64,000 bases of DNA from Cellulomonas denverensis (GCF_012396125.1 NZ_JAAXOX010000011.1:58678-122677); one strand, 5' to 3'. Counted from the stretch's first letter, positions 9,695 through 18,603 are shown. Numbers and translations are program-made. Notes: generated by a model not told the origin, from the sequence alone.

Positions 9695-10369
9695 ATGAGC
9701 GAGGACGAACTCACCGCGGTCGATCGGGCACTGCTGCACTACCTGGACGACGTCGACGAGTACGCCGACCGGCTCCGCGCGGAGGCATCCCGGGCGCTGA
9801 CCCGCGCCGTGCGCCAGGCCGCCGACTTCGGCTGGAGTCAACGCCGGATCGCCGCCGCGATCGGCCGCAGCCAGCCCGAGGTGGCCCGGCTGTTGCGTGC
9901 GACCCGGACGCCGGTGGTGGAGTACGCGGTGGCGATGCCGGCCGAGGCGGGCGGCGGGGATGGCGCCGGCAGCCCGGAGGGACCGGCGCAGCACGAGCCA
10001 CAGCCGGCGAGCGAAACCGCCCCGGGGGCAGAGGCGCAGCCCGCCGACGCAGCGCCGACGCGGCCGGGCCACGGGTCGAGCACCTTGACCTGGGTGCTGC
10101 GGGACAAGCGCGAGGAGATCGTCCGGATCGCGGCCGCGAACGGGGCGAGCCACGTGCGGGTGTTCGGGTCGGTGGCCCGCGGCGAGGACGACGAGCACTC
10201 GGACATCGACTTCCTGGTGGACTACGCCGAGGACACCGGGCTGTTCGACATGGCCGGTCTGCAGGTCGAACTCGAGGAGGCGTTGCGTCGCCCGGTCGAC
10301 GTGGCCAATGCGAGGTCGCTGTGGCCGAGAATCGCCCGCAAGGCACTCCCGGAGGCGGTGCCGCTGTGA
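9695..10369 (+). CDS. mntA: HTH-nucleotidyltransferase antitoxin (MntA-like)
   Basis: A 224-residue fusion protein. Residues about 25-70 are helical and read as a helix-turn-helix (FGWSQRRIAAAIGRSQPEVARLL). A disordered A/P/G/E linker (about 82-128) follows. Residues about 130-224 are a minimal nucleotidyltransferase with the GS-X10-DxD signature (Gly158-Ser159, Asp170, Asp172). In MntA/HepT systems this fold adds AMP to a tyrosine of the HepT toxin and so blocks it. GGAGG precedes the ATG by 7 nt. The stop overlaps the toxin start by 3 bp, which ties the translation of the two together. Confidence 0.88.
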   Translation: MSEDELTAVDRALLHYLDDVDEYADRLRAEASRALTRAVRQAADFGWSQRRIAAAIGRSQPEVARLLRATRTPVVEYAVAMPAEAGGGDGAGSPEGPAQHEPQPASETAPGAEAQPADAAPTRPGHGSSTLTWVLRDKREEIVRIAAANGASHVRVFGSVARGEDDEHSDIDFLVDYAEDTGLFDMAGLQVELEEALRRPVDVANARSLWPRIARKALPEAVPL

Positions 10370-10719
10370 GCCGCGACCCGATCGACGCTCTCGGCGTCGC
10401 CCTCGACCACCTCGCGCTCATGGAGCGGCACCGCACGGTGGGTGACCTCGCCATGCCGGTGGTCTTCGATGCGGTGTGCATGCGGCTGTCGTCGGCGATC
10501 GAGGCGCTGTCCAACGTTCCCCGGGACTGGCTCGACGAGGCGTTCGGCGAGCGGTGGCCGCAGATCAGGGCCACCCGGAACGTGATCGCCCATGTGTACG
10601 ACCAGATCGAGGAGCAAGTAATCCGGGACGTGGTGGATCGCGAACTGATCGAGCTCACCGCCGGCGTCCGCCGCATGATCGACCGGCACGCCCCCGGTCT
10701 GGAACCCGAACTCCCGTGA
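10366..10719 (+). CDS. hepT: HepT-like HEPN ribonuclease toxin
   Basis: A 117-residue all-helical protein with the HEPN RNase motif R-X4-H-x-Y (Arg71, His76, Tyr78 in RNVIAHVY). Such toxins cut RNA, and the cognate MNT protein neutralises them by AMPylating the motif tyrosine. The GTG start at 10366 overlaps the antitoxin stop and is preceded by GGAGG about 10 nt upstream. Length and spacing are normal for HepT. Together with the preceding gene it forms an apparently complete module, inserted between lysA and hom. Confidence 0.87.
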   Translation: MSRDPIDALGVALDHLALMERHRTVGDLAMPVVFDAVCMRLSSAIEALSNVPRDWLDEAFGERWPQIRATRNVIAHVYDQIEEQVIRDVVDRELIELTAGVRRMIDRHAPGLEPELP

Positions 10720-10767
10720 TGCCCGCCCACGCAGTGGATACCCGCCGGCCGGCCCCTGCCACGCCCC

Positions 10768-10773
10768 TATCCT
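10768..10773 (+). promoter_or_regulatory. Possible -10 element for hom-thrC-thrB
   Basis: TATCCT lies 86 bp before the hom start in the 139-bp spacer after hepT. No convincing -35 is visible. CGTGACCG and CGGTCACG a little downstream form an 8-bp stem around a 40-nt loop. I see no known threonine or lysine riboswitch. Confidence 0.25.
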
Positions 10774-10858
10774 GGGCCGTGACCGCGCGCGGACCCCTCG
10801 GACGGCATTCGCTGCGACGCGCCCGGTCACGGTTCGGCCCGATGCGAACGGAGACCCG

Positions 10859-12193
10859 GTGACTGCGCAGAGCACGCCCGACGTCACGCCCCAGAACGCC
10901 CCGGTGCGGGTGGCCGTGCTCGGCTGCGGGGTGGTCGGCACCGAGGTGGTGCGCCTGCTGACCACGCAGACCGCCGACCTGGCGGCCCGGGTCGGCGCGC
11001 CGCTGGAGCTGGTCGGGGTGGCGGTGCGCAACCTGGCGACCCCGCGCGACCCGGTGGTGGACCCGGCACTGCTGACCGACGACGCCGAGGTACTGGTGGA
11101 CCGGGCGGACATCGTGGTCGAGGTGGTCGGCGGGATCGAGCCGGCCCGGACCCTGCTGCTGCGGGCGCTGCGCGGCGGGGCGTCGGTGGTGACCGCGAAC
11201 AAGGCGCTGCTGGCCGAGGACGGTCCGACGCTGTACGCCGCCGCGGACGCCGCCGGGGTGGACATCTACTTCGAGGCGGCGGTCGCCGGGGCGATCCCGC
11301 TGGTCCGGCCGGTGCGCGAGTCGCTGACTGGGGACCGGGTGCGCCGGGTGCTGGGCATCGTCAACGGCACCACCAACTTCGTGCTGGACCGGATGGCGAC
11401 CGACGGGCTGGACCTGGACGCGGCGGTCGCCGAGGCGCAGGAGCTGGGCTACGCCGAGGCGGACCCGACCGCGGACGTCGAGGGCTACGACGCGGCGGCG
11501 AAGGCGGCGATCCTGGCGTCGCTGGCCTTCCACACCCGGGTGTCGCTGGCCGACGTCGACCGGCAGGGCATCACCGGGGTCACCGCCGAGGACGTTGCCT
11601 GGGCGGCCCGCACCGGTCACGTGGTCAAGCTGCTCGCCATCGCCGAGCACCGCCCGGCCGACCAGGACGGCCCGGAGGGGGTGCAGGTCCGGGTGCACCC
11701 CGCACTCGTGCCGCAGGATCACCCGCTGGCCGGGGTCCGGGGTGCGTTCAACGCGGTCTTCGTCGAGGCGGAGGCCGCCGGGGAGCTGATGTTCTACGGC
11801 CGTGGCGCCGGGGGCGCGCCCACCGCGTCGGCGGTGCTGGGCGACCTGGTCTCGGCGGCCCGGCACCGGGTGCACGGTGGCCGCGGCCCGGCCGAGTCGT
11901 TCTACGCCGCGCTGCCGGTGCTGCCCGCCCGGGCCGCCCGCACCCGGTACCAGATCCGGCTCGACGTCACCGACCGGCCGGGGGTGCTGGCCCAGGTCGC
12001 CACCGTCCTGGCCGAGCACGGGGTGTCGATCGAGGCGGTCCGCCAGTCGGTGCAGCCGGCCGAGGCGGTCGCCCGGCTGGTGATCACCACGCACGAGGCG
12101 ACCGAGGCGGCACTGTCCGCCACGGTGGCCGCGATCGCCGAGCACGACTCCGTCCGTGAGGTCGTGTCCGTCCTGAGGGTTGAGGGAGTCTGA
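10859..12193 (+). CDS. hom: Homoserine dehydrogenase
   Basis: A 444-residue enzyme reducing aspartate semialdehyde to homoserine, the entry to threonine and methionine synthesis. It has the NAD(P)-binding [13 protein letters not shown] at the N-terminus, the catalytic core motif [14 protein letters not shown], and a C-terminal ACT domain ([21 protein letters not shown]). That domain usually gives feedback inhibition by threonine. GTG start. Its TGA overlaps the thrC ATG (TGATG), so it is coupled to thrC. Confidence 0.96.
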   Translation: MTAQSTPDVTPQNAPVRVAVLGCGVVGTEVVRLLTTQTADLAARVGAPLELVGVAVRNLATPRDPVVDPALLTDDAEVLVDRADIVVEVVGGIEPARTLLLRALRGGASVVTANKALLAEDGPTLYAAADAAGVDIYFEAAVAGAIPLVRPVRESLTGDRVRRVLGIVNGTTNFVLDRMATDGLDLDAAVAEAQELGYAEADPTADVEGYDAAAKAAILASLAFHTRVSLADVDRQGITGVTAEDVAWAARTGHVVKLLAIAEHRPADQDGPEGVQVRVHPALVPQDHPLAGVRGAFNAVFVEAEAAGELMFYGRGAGGAPTASAVLGDLVSAARHRVHGGRGPAESFYAALPVLPARAARTRYQIRLDVTDRPGVLAQVATVLAEHGVSIEAVRQSVQPAEAVARLVITTHEATEAALSATVAAIAEHDSVREVVSVLRVEGV

Positions 12194-13284
12194 TGGCACA
12201 GCAGTGGCGCGGTGTGATCGCGGAGTACGCCGACCGGCTGCCCGCACACGTCCACGAGCGGGTGATCACCCTCGGTGAGGGCGGCACCCCGCTGGTCGCC
12301 GCCCCGGCGCTGTCGGCGCTGACCGGCGCCGAGGTGTGGGTCAAGGTCGAGGGGATGAACCCGACCGGCTCGTTCAAGGACCGGGGGATGACCACCGCGA
12401 TCTCGGCCGCCGCCGGCCGGGGAGCGAAGGCCGTGGTCTGTGCGTCCACCGGCAACACCTCCGCCTCCGCGGCCGCCTACGCCACCCACGCCGGGATGCT
12501 GTGCGCGGTGCTGGTGCCGGACGGCAAGATCGCGATGGGCAAGCTGAGCCAGGCGGTCGCGCACGGCGCCCGGCTGCTGCAGGTGGACGGCAACTTCGAC
12601 GACTGCCTGATCGCGGCCCGCAAGCTCGCCGAGTCCTACCCGGTGGAGCTGGTGAACTCGGTGAACCCGGACCGGATCGAGGGTCAGAAGACCGGCGCGT
12701 TCGAGGTGGTGGACGCGCTGGGCGACGCGCCGGACATCCACGCGCTGCCGGTGGGCAATGCCGGGAACATCACCGCCTACTGGAAGGGCTACCGCGAGTA
12801 CGCGGGTCTGGACGCCGGTGCAGCGCTGCCGGCGGTGGCGACCCGCACCCCGCAGATGTGGGGCTTCCAGGCGGCGGGTGCCGCGCCGATCGTGGCCGGT
12901 CACCCGATCACCGAGCCGGAGACCATCGCCACCGCGATCCGGATCGGCAACCCGGCGTCCTGGTCGCAGGCCGAGCAGGCACGGGACGTCTCCGGCGGGG
13001 TGATCGAGGCGGTCACCGACGAGCAGATCCTGCACGCGCACCGGATCCTGTCCTCGCAGGTGGGGGTGTTCGTCGAGCCGGCCTCCGCCGCCGGGGTCGC
13101 CGGGGTGCTGGCCGCCGCGGAGCAGGGCCGGGTGCCGGCCGGGGCGCGGATCGTCATCACGGTCACCGGGCACGGGCTCAAGGACCCGCAGTGGGCGCTG
13201 CGCACCGCCGACGGTGGCGAGGTCGAGACCGTGCGGGTCCGCCCGGACGTGATGGAGATCGCCGCCGCCCTGGATCTCGGCTGA
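12193..13284 (+). CDS. thrC: Threonine synthase
   Basis: A 363-residue PLP enzyme converting O-phosphohomoserine to threonine. The PLP lysine is in [12 protein letters not shown], followed by [15 protein letters not shown], which binds the cofactor phosphate. The length matches the short class of threonine synthases common in Gram-positives. It shares one base with the hom stop and is followed 8 bp later by thrB. Confidence 0.97.
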   Translation: MAQQWRGVIAEYADRLPAHVHERVITLGEGGTPLVAAPALSALTGAEVWVKVEGMNPTGSFKDRGMTTAISAAAGRGAKAVVCASTGNTSASAAAYATHAGMLCAVLVPDGKIAMGKLSQAVAHGARLLQVDGNFDDCLIAARKLAESYPVELVNSVNPDRIEGQKTGAFEVVDALGDAPDIHALPVGNAGNITAYWKGYREYAGLDAGAALPAVATRTPQMWGFQAAGAAPIVAGHPITEPETIATAIRIGNPASWSQAEQARDVSGGVIEAVTDEQILHAHRILSSQVGVFVEPASAAGVAGVLAAAEQGRVPAGARIVITVTGHGLKDPQWALRTADGGEVETVRVRPDVMEIAAALDLG

Positions 13285-13292
13285 GGCACGCC

Positions 13293-14246
13293 GTGCGACT
13301 GGGAGCGGATCGGGCCCGGGTGCGGGTGCCCGCCACGAGCGCGAACCTCGGGCCGGGCTTCGACACCGCGGGGCTGGCGCTGGGGCTCTACGACGACGTG
13401 GAGGTCCGGGCGCTGGGCGTCGCGGATGTGCGGGTGGACGTCGTGGGGGAGGGCGCCGACGAGCTGCCCTCCGGCGAGGACCACCTGGTGGTGCGGGCGA
13501 TGCGGCACGCGCTGGACCATGTCGGCGCGCCGCAGACCGGGGTGCACCTGGTGTGCCGGAACCGGATCCCGCACGGCCGCGGGCTGGGCTCCTCCGCCGC
13601 GGCGGTGGTGGCCGGGCTGCTGGCGGCCCGGGCGCTGGTCGCCGAGCCGGAGTCGCTGGGCGACGACGTGGTGCTCCGGCTGGCCACCGACCTGGAGGGT
13701 CACCCGGACAATGCCGCACCGGCACTGCTCGGCGGCGCCACCCTGGCCTGGTGCGAGGGACCGGACGTGCGGGCGGTGCGGATCCCGGTGCACCCGACGG
13801 TGCTGCCGATCGCCGTGGTCCCGCGGACCCGGCTGTCCACCCGGCACGCCCGCGGGGTGTTGCCGGAGCAGGTGTCGCACGCCGATGCGGCCTGGCAGGC
13901 GGGGCGGGCGGCCCTGCTGGTCGAGGCGCTCGGCCACCGGCCGGATCTGCTGTTCGACGCCACCGGCGACCGGTTGCACCAGGAGCAGCGCCGGTCGGTG
14001 ATGCCGGAGTCGCTGGCCCTGGTGGACGCCCTGCGTGCGCACGGGGTCCCGGCGGTGGTCTCCGGTGCCGGACCGACCGTGCTGGCCTTCGGCCGGACCG
14101 CCGACGGGGACGACCGCCCGATGGACCACCGGGAGACCGACGCGGACCGGGCGCTGGACGCGGTCTTCGGCGGCGCGATGGGCGGCTGGCGGATCCAGCG
14201 GTTGGGGCTGAGCGAGGACGGAGCGCTCTGGCGTCGACTGCCCTGA
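13293..14246 (+). CDS. thrB: Homoserine kinase (GHMP family)
   Basis: A 317-residue kinase phosphorylating homoserine for ThrC. It begins at GTG 13293, giving the family N-terminus RVRVPATSANLGPGFDTAGLA. The ATP-binding GHMP motif is PHGRGLGSSAAAVVAGL, and the C-terminal motif is VVSGAGPTVLAF. The insert TADGDDRPMDHRETDADR near the end is charged and somewhat unusual. It closes the hom-thrC-thrB operon. Confidence 0.96.
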   Translation: MRLGADRARVRVPATSANLGPGFDTAGLALGLYDDVEVRALGVADVRVDVVGEGADELPSGEDHLVVRAMRHALDHVGAPQTGVHLVCRNRIPHGRGLGSSAAAVVAGLLAARALVAEPESLGDDVVLRLATDLEGHPDNAAPALLGGATLAWCEGPDVRAVRIPVHPTVLPIAVVPRTRLSTRHARGVLPEQVSHADAAWQAGRAALLVEALGHRPDLLFDATGDRLHQEQRRSVMPESLALVDALRAHGVPAVVSGAGPTVLAFGRTADGDDRPMDHRETDADRALDAVFGGAMGGWRIQRLGLSEDGALWRRLP

Positions 14247-14494
14247 GTGCCGGTGCTATGCTGGCGCCGTTCCCCGGACATCGTCCGACGGACCCCACCG
14301 CATGAGTCTCCCGGCATCTGCTGCCGCAGGAGGGGTGGGACACCACGTGCTACGGCCGGGAACATCCAGCCCCACATGCCATGTCCGACAGACGTGAGTT
14401 GTGCGGCCTCCGTTGCGATCCGCCCGGAGCGAGGCGGACGCCGACCGTGCCCCGTGGGTGGGCGACGGTCCCCGACGAGGGGGAAGGGTCCTTC
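14247..14494 (+). promoter_or_regulatory. Long rho leader region
   Basis: A 248-bp stretch between thrB and the chosen rho start. TATGCT near 14256 could be a -10. A 31-codon frame runs from ATG 14302 to TGA 14397 without a clear ribosome site. A stem with CTCC/GGAG and GGCA/TGCC (about 14308-14334) encloses a GGAGG-like sequence. Long leaders before rho are common because Rho regulates its own transcription. No known riboswitch is recognised. Confidence 0.4.
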
Positions 14495-16561
14495 GTGACA
14501 GACACCATCGAGTCCGCGCCGAGCACACGCTCGGGCGGCTCCATCTCCGCTCTCCGCATGCCCGAGCTGCAGGCGCTGGCCGCCGAGCTCGGCGTCAAGG
14601 GCACGTCCCGGATGCGCAAGAGCGACCTGGTCGAGGCCATCCAGTCCCGCTCCGGCGGTGACGGTGCCCCGGCCCGGAGCACCAAGAAGAAGTCCGCGGA
14701 GCAGCCGGCGGGCGACAGCGCCCCGTCCCGCAGCCGCCGCGCCACCCGGGCCGCCGAGGCCCCCACGGCCGACGCGGCCACGACGCAGGACGCCGGTCGC
14801 ACCGGCTCCGGCGCCAGGAACTCCGACCGCAAGGACGCCGGCGCCCAGGGTTCCGGCAACCAGGGCTCCGGCAACCAGGGCTCCGGCAACCAGGGCGCGA
14901 CCCAGGACGCCGGCACCCGGGACGCGGGTGCCCAGGGCGGCAGCAAGCAGGACGCGCTGGCCGGCCTGGAGGCCGCACTGGACCGCCAGCAGGGCGGCCA
15001 CGCCCAGAACGGCAACGACTCCGGTGAGCGCCGCTCCCGGCGGGCCGGCCGCAACGCCGGTGCCCCGGTGATCGACGTGACCCTGCCCGAGGGCCCGACC
15101 GGCGGCGAGCGCCGTGAGCGCCAGGACCGCGGCGGCCAGGACGGCGAGCAGCGGGGCCAGCGCCAGCGCGACCAGCGCCAGGGCGGCAACCAGGGCAACC
15201 AGAACCAGGGTGGCCAGAACCAGAACGGTCAGGGCAACCAGCAGGGCGGCCGGGACGACGACGACGAGCGCGGCGGTCGCCGTCGCCGCTCGCGGGACCG
15301 CTACCGCGACCGGGACCGCAACAAGCGCAACCGCCGCGGCGGTGGCGGCGGCCAGGACGCGCCCTACGAGGAGATCGAGATCTCCGAGGACGACGTGCTG
15401 GTGCCGGTCGCCGGCATCCTGGACGTGCTGGACAGCTACGCCTTCGTCCGCACCAGCGGCTACCTGCCGGGTGCCGGGGACGTGTACCTGCCGCTCGGCC
15501 AGGTCCGCAAGGCCGGTCTGCGCCGCGGTGACGCGATCACCGGTGCGGTCCGGGCGCCGCGGGAGGGCGAGCAGCCCCCGCAGCAGCAGGGCAACCGGCC
15601 GAACAAGGCGAACGCCCTGGTCCGGCTGGACACCGTCAACGGGATGTCCCCCGAGCAGGCCCGGCAGCGCCCGGACTTCAGCAAGCTGACCCCGCTGTAC
15701 CCGCAGGACCGGTTGCGGCTGGAGCACGACGCCAGCCACATCACCCCGCGGGTGATCGACATCGTCGCCCCGATCGGCAAGGGCCAGCGCGGTCTGATCG
15801 TCGCGCCGCCCAAGGCCGGTAAGACGATCATCATGCAGCAGATCGCCAACGCGATCACCGCGAACAACCCCGAGGTCCACCTCATGGTCGTGCTCGTCGA
15901 CGAGCGCCCCGAGGAGGTCACCGACATGGAGCGGACGGTGAAGGGTGAGGTCATCGCCTCCACCTTCGACCGCCCGGCCTCGGACCACACCATGGTCGCC
16001 GAGCTGGCGATCGAGCGGGCCAAGCGCCTGGTCGAGCTGGGCCAGGACGTCGTGGTGCTGCTCGACTCGCTGACCCGGCTGTCCCGGGCGTACAACCTGG
16101 CGGCCCCGGCCTCCGGGCGGATCCTGTCCGGTGGTGTGGACGCCTCGGCGCTCTACCCGCCGAAGCGGTTCTTCGGTGCGGCCCGCAACATCGAGAACGG
16201 TGGCTCGCTGACCATCCTGGCCTCCGCCCTGGTGGAGACCGGTTCCAAGATGGACGAGGTCATCTTCGAGGAGTTCAAGGGCACCGGGAACATGGAGCTG
16301 CGCCTGTCCCGCTCGCTGGCGGACAAGCGGATCTTCCCGGCGGTGGACGTCAACGCCTCCGGTACCCGCCGCGAGGAGATCCTGATCTCCCCGGACGAGC
16401 TCAAGATCGTCTGGAAGCTGCGCCGCGTGATGGGCGCCCTGGACCAGCAGCAGGCGATCGAGCTGCTGCTGGGCAAGCTGCGGGAGACCAAGTCCAACGT
16501 GGAGTTCCTGCTCCAGGTGCAGAAGACCACCCCGGGTGCGGGCGGCAAGTCCGACGACTGA
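14495..16561 (+). CDS. rho: Transcription termination factor Rho
   Basis: A 688-residue RNA-dependent helicase that ends transcription. I start at GTG 14495 with a GGGGAAGGG site upstream. Order: an N-terminal SAP-like helical domain (MPELQALAAELGV...MRKSDLVEAIQ); a long basic and N/Q/G-rich insertion of about 200 residues with three GSGNQ repeats (15-bp units, 14851-14897) and NQGNQ/GGQNQN blocks; a cold-shock-like RNA-binding domain; then the ATPase core with Walker A PPKAGKT, DSLTRLSRAYN and the catalytic EEFKGTGNMEL. E. coli Rho has 419 residues; the extra length is the insertion seen in many high-GC actinobacteria. A strong hairpin follows the gene. Confidence 0.97.
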   Translation: MTDTIESAPSTRSGGSISALRMPELQALAAELGVKGTSRMRKSDLVEAIQSRSGGDGAPARSTKKKSAEQPAGDSAPSRSRRATRAAEAPTADAATTQDAGRTGSGARNSDRKDAGAQGSGNQGSGNQGSGNQGATQDAGTRDAGAQGGSKQDALAGLEAALDRQQGGHAQNGNDSGERRSRRAGRNAGAPVIDVTLPEGPTGGERRERQDRGGQDGEQRGQRQRDQRQGGNQGNQNQGGQNQNGQGNQQGGRDDDDERGGRRRRSRDRYRDRDRNKRNRRGGGGGQDAPYEEIEISEDDVLVPVAGILDVLDSYAFVRTSGYLPGAGDVYLPLGQVRKAGLRRGDAITGAVRAPREGEQPPQQQGNRPNKANALVRLDTVNGMSPEQARQRPDFSKLTPLYPQDRLRLEHDASHITPRVIDIVAPIGKGQRGLIVAPPKAGKTIIMQQIANAITANNPEVHLMVVLVDERPEEVTDMERTVKGEVIASTFDRPASDHTMVAELAIERAKRLVELGQDVVVLLDSLTRLSRAYNLAAPASGRILSGGVDASALYPPKRFFGAARNIENGGSLTILASALVETGSKMDEVIFEEFKGTGNMELRLSRSLADKRIFPAVDVNASGTRREEILISPDELKIVWKLRRVMGALDQQQAIELLLGKLRETKSNVEFLLQVQKTTPGAGGKSDD

Positions 16562-16580
16562 GCCCTCGGCCCGGCCGGAC

Positions 16581-16608
16581 GGCGGCGATCCCTGCGGGGG
16601 TCGCCGCC
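16581..16608 (+). terminator. Intrinsic terminator after rho
   Basis: GGCGGCGATCCC (16581-16592) pairs with GGGGTCGCCGCC (16597-16608), with one T/G mismatch that is a G-U pair in RNA, around a 4-nt loop. It is followed by GTTCGTCGTCC. Confidence 0.75.
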
Positions 16609-16624
16609 GTTCGTCGTCCCGGGT

Positions 16625-16717
16625 GGGTCAGCCGCGCCGCCGCGCCAGGGCCCGGTCGTACCAGGCCAGGGTCAGCCGCGCCGCCGCGCCAGGGCCCGGT
16701 CGTACCAGGCCAGGGTC
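16625..16717. repeat. 44-bp tandem duplication at the glycosyltransferase 3' end
   Basis: Positions 16625-16673 are repeated exactly at 16669-16717 (period 44, 2.1 copies). The second copy encodes the last residues AWYDRALARRRG and the stop of the glycosyltransferase. The first copy lies after the stop and is therefore untranslated. 44 is not a multiple of three, so the duplication cannot extend the protein in frame. Confidence 0.93.
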
Positions 16718-17790
16718 TGCTCGGTGATCGCCCCGGCCTCGAACCGTTGTGCGGCCCGGCGCTGGGCGGGCACCACGGCGGCCCGGCCGTCCGGGTCGTC
16801 CAGCCAGCGGGCGAGCAGCCGGGCGAAGCCGGCGGTGTCCCGGGGGTCGACCAGCTGCGCCTCCAGCCCGGCCATCGTGGTGCGGTAGCCCGGGTTGTCC
16901 CCGGCCAGCACCACGCCGGTGGCGACCGCCTGGGCCTCCACCACGGAGATGCCGAAGCTCTCGCCGCCCAGGGAGGGCAGCACCACCAGGTCGGCGCCGG
17001 CCAGCAGGGCGGTCTTGTCCTCCTCGGCGACGAAGCCGGGGAAGTCCACCCGCTCGCCGAGTCCCTCCCGGTCGGCGGCGGACCGCAGCTCGTCCAGCAG
17101 CGGACCGCGACCGGCCAGGGTGAGCGTCCAGCGGCGATCCGGGTCGGCGCGGTGCAGGGCCCCGGCGGCGGCGATCAGCTCCCGGGGCCCCTTGCGCTCG
17201 ACCAGCCGGCCGAGGAACACGATCCGGGGCGGGCCGTCGTGGGTCGCGGAGACCGGTGCGGGCAACTCGACCGGGGCGCCGATCACCGGCACGGGGCGGT
17301 GGTAGGCGCCCTCGGCGGACTCCTGCGCGGCCTCGGAGAGTGCGGACAGCGCGTCGAACCGCCGCAGCCGCCGCCGTTCCAGCGTGCCGAGGGCCCGGAT
17401 GCCCCACCGGGTGAGCGCGTCCTGCGGGTAGATCATGAACGACCCGGTCACCGCGGTCCGCGGCCCGGCGGCCGACACCAGCTGCCCGGCCAGGAACGGG
17501 CTGTAGGGCATCGCGACGTGCAGCACGTCCAGGTCGAGCCGGGTCAGCAGCGCCCGGGCGGCCGAGCGTCGCAGCGGCAGCGGGGTGCCCAGGCGGTTGC
17601 CGTTGAACTTCACGCTCACCGTGCGGGACAGCACGTGCAGGTGCGGCAGGTCGGTGCGCTCGGTGGCCGAGGTCAGGTAGTGCACCTCGTGGCCGAGCGC
17701 GGTCAGGCGGCGACCGAGGGTGAGGATGATCTGCTGCACGCCGTCCGGCCGGTCGAGCCCGTCGTCGATGGCCAGGCCGATCCGCAGCAT
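16672..17790 (-). CDS. GT4-family glycosyltransferase
   Basis: A 372-residue GT-B fold transferase. The N-terminal half starts MLRIGLAIDDGLDRPDGVQQ with the acceptor-side fold. The C-terminal half has RIVFLGRLVERKGPRELIAA and the donor-binding stretch PSLGGESFGISVVEAQAVATGVV, with the E-x7-E pattern typical of GT4 retaining enzymes of the mannosyltransferase/PimA type. No membrane segment is obvious. Its acceptor is unknown; cell-envelope glycolipids are the usual target of such lone enzymes. It sits antisense between rho and rpmE, breaking the usual actinobacterial order, and its 3' end is duplicated. Confidence 0.86.
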   Translation of the reverse strand: MLRIGLAIDDGLDRPDGVQQIILTLGRRLTALGHEVHYLTSATERTDLPHLHVLSRTVSVKFNGNRLGTPLPLRRSAARALLTRLDLDVLHVAMPYSPFLAGQLVSAAGPRTAVTGSFMIYPQDALTRWGIRALGTLERRRLRRFDALSALSEAAQESAEGAYHRPVPVIGAPVELPAPVSATHDGPPRIVFLGRLVERKGPRELIAAAGALHRADPDRRWTLTLAGRGPLLDELRSAADREGLGERVDFPGFVAEEDKTALLAGADLVVLPSLGGESFGISVVEAQAVATGVVLAGDNPGYRTTMAGLEAQLVDPRDTAGFARLLARWLDDPDGRAAVVPAQRRAAQRFEAGAITEQTLAWYDRALARRRG

Positions 17791-17815
17791 GGCGCCATCG
17801 TAGGGGCGTTCCGGC

Positions 17816-18556
17816 TCAGCCCTGTGCCTCGCGCACCCCGTCGGCGTCCATCGTGCGGTCGCCGCAGGTGATCGCGTGCGCGGTGTCGTCCTGGGCGCCG
17901 GGGGTGACCTGGTCCCGGGTCCCGGCGGCGGCGACGGTGCCGGTCAGCGTGATCTGGGTGCGCTCGACGGTGCCGGTGTCCGGGTCGGCGTTCAGCCCGG
18001 CCAGGTCGGGCTGCCCGTCGCCGGTCAGGTCCACGCAGCCCACGCCGGTGCCGTTCCCGGCGAAGCCGAGGTCGAACTGCCACGGGCGGCCCTCGGCGTC
18101 GGTGACCGCCACCAGCGCGCAGCCCTGCACCATCAGCAGGTCGGCCACCCGGTTGTCCGACAGCAGCACCAGCCCGGGGTCGCCGGGGGCGGGGCGCAGG
18201 GCGAAGGCGGTGGCCCCGGCGGGTCCGGCCAGGTCGATCGGATGGGTGAAGGTCGCGCCGGAGGCGGTGGTCACCCCGAGCGTGCGGTCGGCGCCGTCGT
18301 CGGCGATCCACAGCTGGTCGTCGCCGCCGTCGCCGTCCAGGTCCAGGGTGGTGATCGACTGGGCGCCGCCCGGTACCCCGTCGCCGGCGGGGACGCAGCC
18401 GGCCGAGGTGGGGGCGGCGGTCGGTTCGGCGGTGACGGTGGCCGCCGGTGCGGTGACGGTCGCGGTCGGCAGGGGAGTGTCGCCGCCGCCGGAGCAGGAG
18501 CTGAGCAGGGCGAGGACGGCGAGGGCGAGGACGGGCAGGACGCGCGGGCGGCTCAT
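17816..18556 (-). CDS. Lipoprotein with FG-GAP/VCBS-like Asp-Gly-Asp repeats
   Basis: A 246-residue lipoprotein. From ATG 18556 there is a clear signal (RPRVLPVLALAVLALLSSC) with the lipobox Cys near residue 21. A Thr/Ala/Pro-rich linker follows, then a domain with the calcium-type loops TLDLDGDGGDDQLWIADDG and CVDLTGDGQPDLAGLNAD, as in FG-GAP/VCBS beta-propeller repeats. Only two or three repeats are seen, too few for a full propeller. It lies 25 bp upstream of the glycosyltransferase on the same strand, possibly as an operon. Function unknown. Confidence 0.78.
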   Translation of the reverse strand: MSRPRVLPVLALAVLALLSSCSGGGDTPLPTATVTAPAATVTAEPTAAPTSAGCVPAGDGVPGGAQSITTLDLDGDGGDDQLWIADDGADRTLGVTTASGATFTHPIDLAGPAGATAFALRPAPGDPGLVLLSDNRVADLLMVQGCALVAVTDAEGRPWQFDLGFAGNGTGVGCVDLTGDGQPDLAGLNADPDTGTVERTQITLTGTVAAAGTRDQVTPGAQDDTAHAITCGDRTMDADGVREAQG

Positions 18557-18603
18557 GACCTCGACGCTAGGACGGCGGAACCGATCGCGCCCGGCGGGAA
18601 GAT

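Noticed and set aside
9695..10719. The toxin-antitoxin pair as part of a larger defence island or mobile element
   Set aside because: No integrase, transposase, tRNA-associated repeat or other defence gene is near; housekeeping genes stand on both sides.
10720..10858. A lysine or threonine-related riboswitch before hom
   Set aside because: The spacer is only 139 bp and shows no recognisable aptamer core, only a loose 8-bp stem.
16628..17407. An alternative frame in the glycosyltransferase region that ends with the same AWYDRALARRRG peptide
   Set aside because: It shares the real frame only at the 44-bp duplication; the rest is shadow sequence rich in Gly/Arg/Ala. The 16672-17790 frame has all family motifs.
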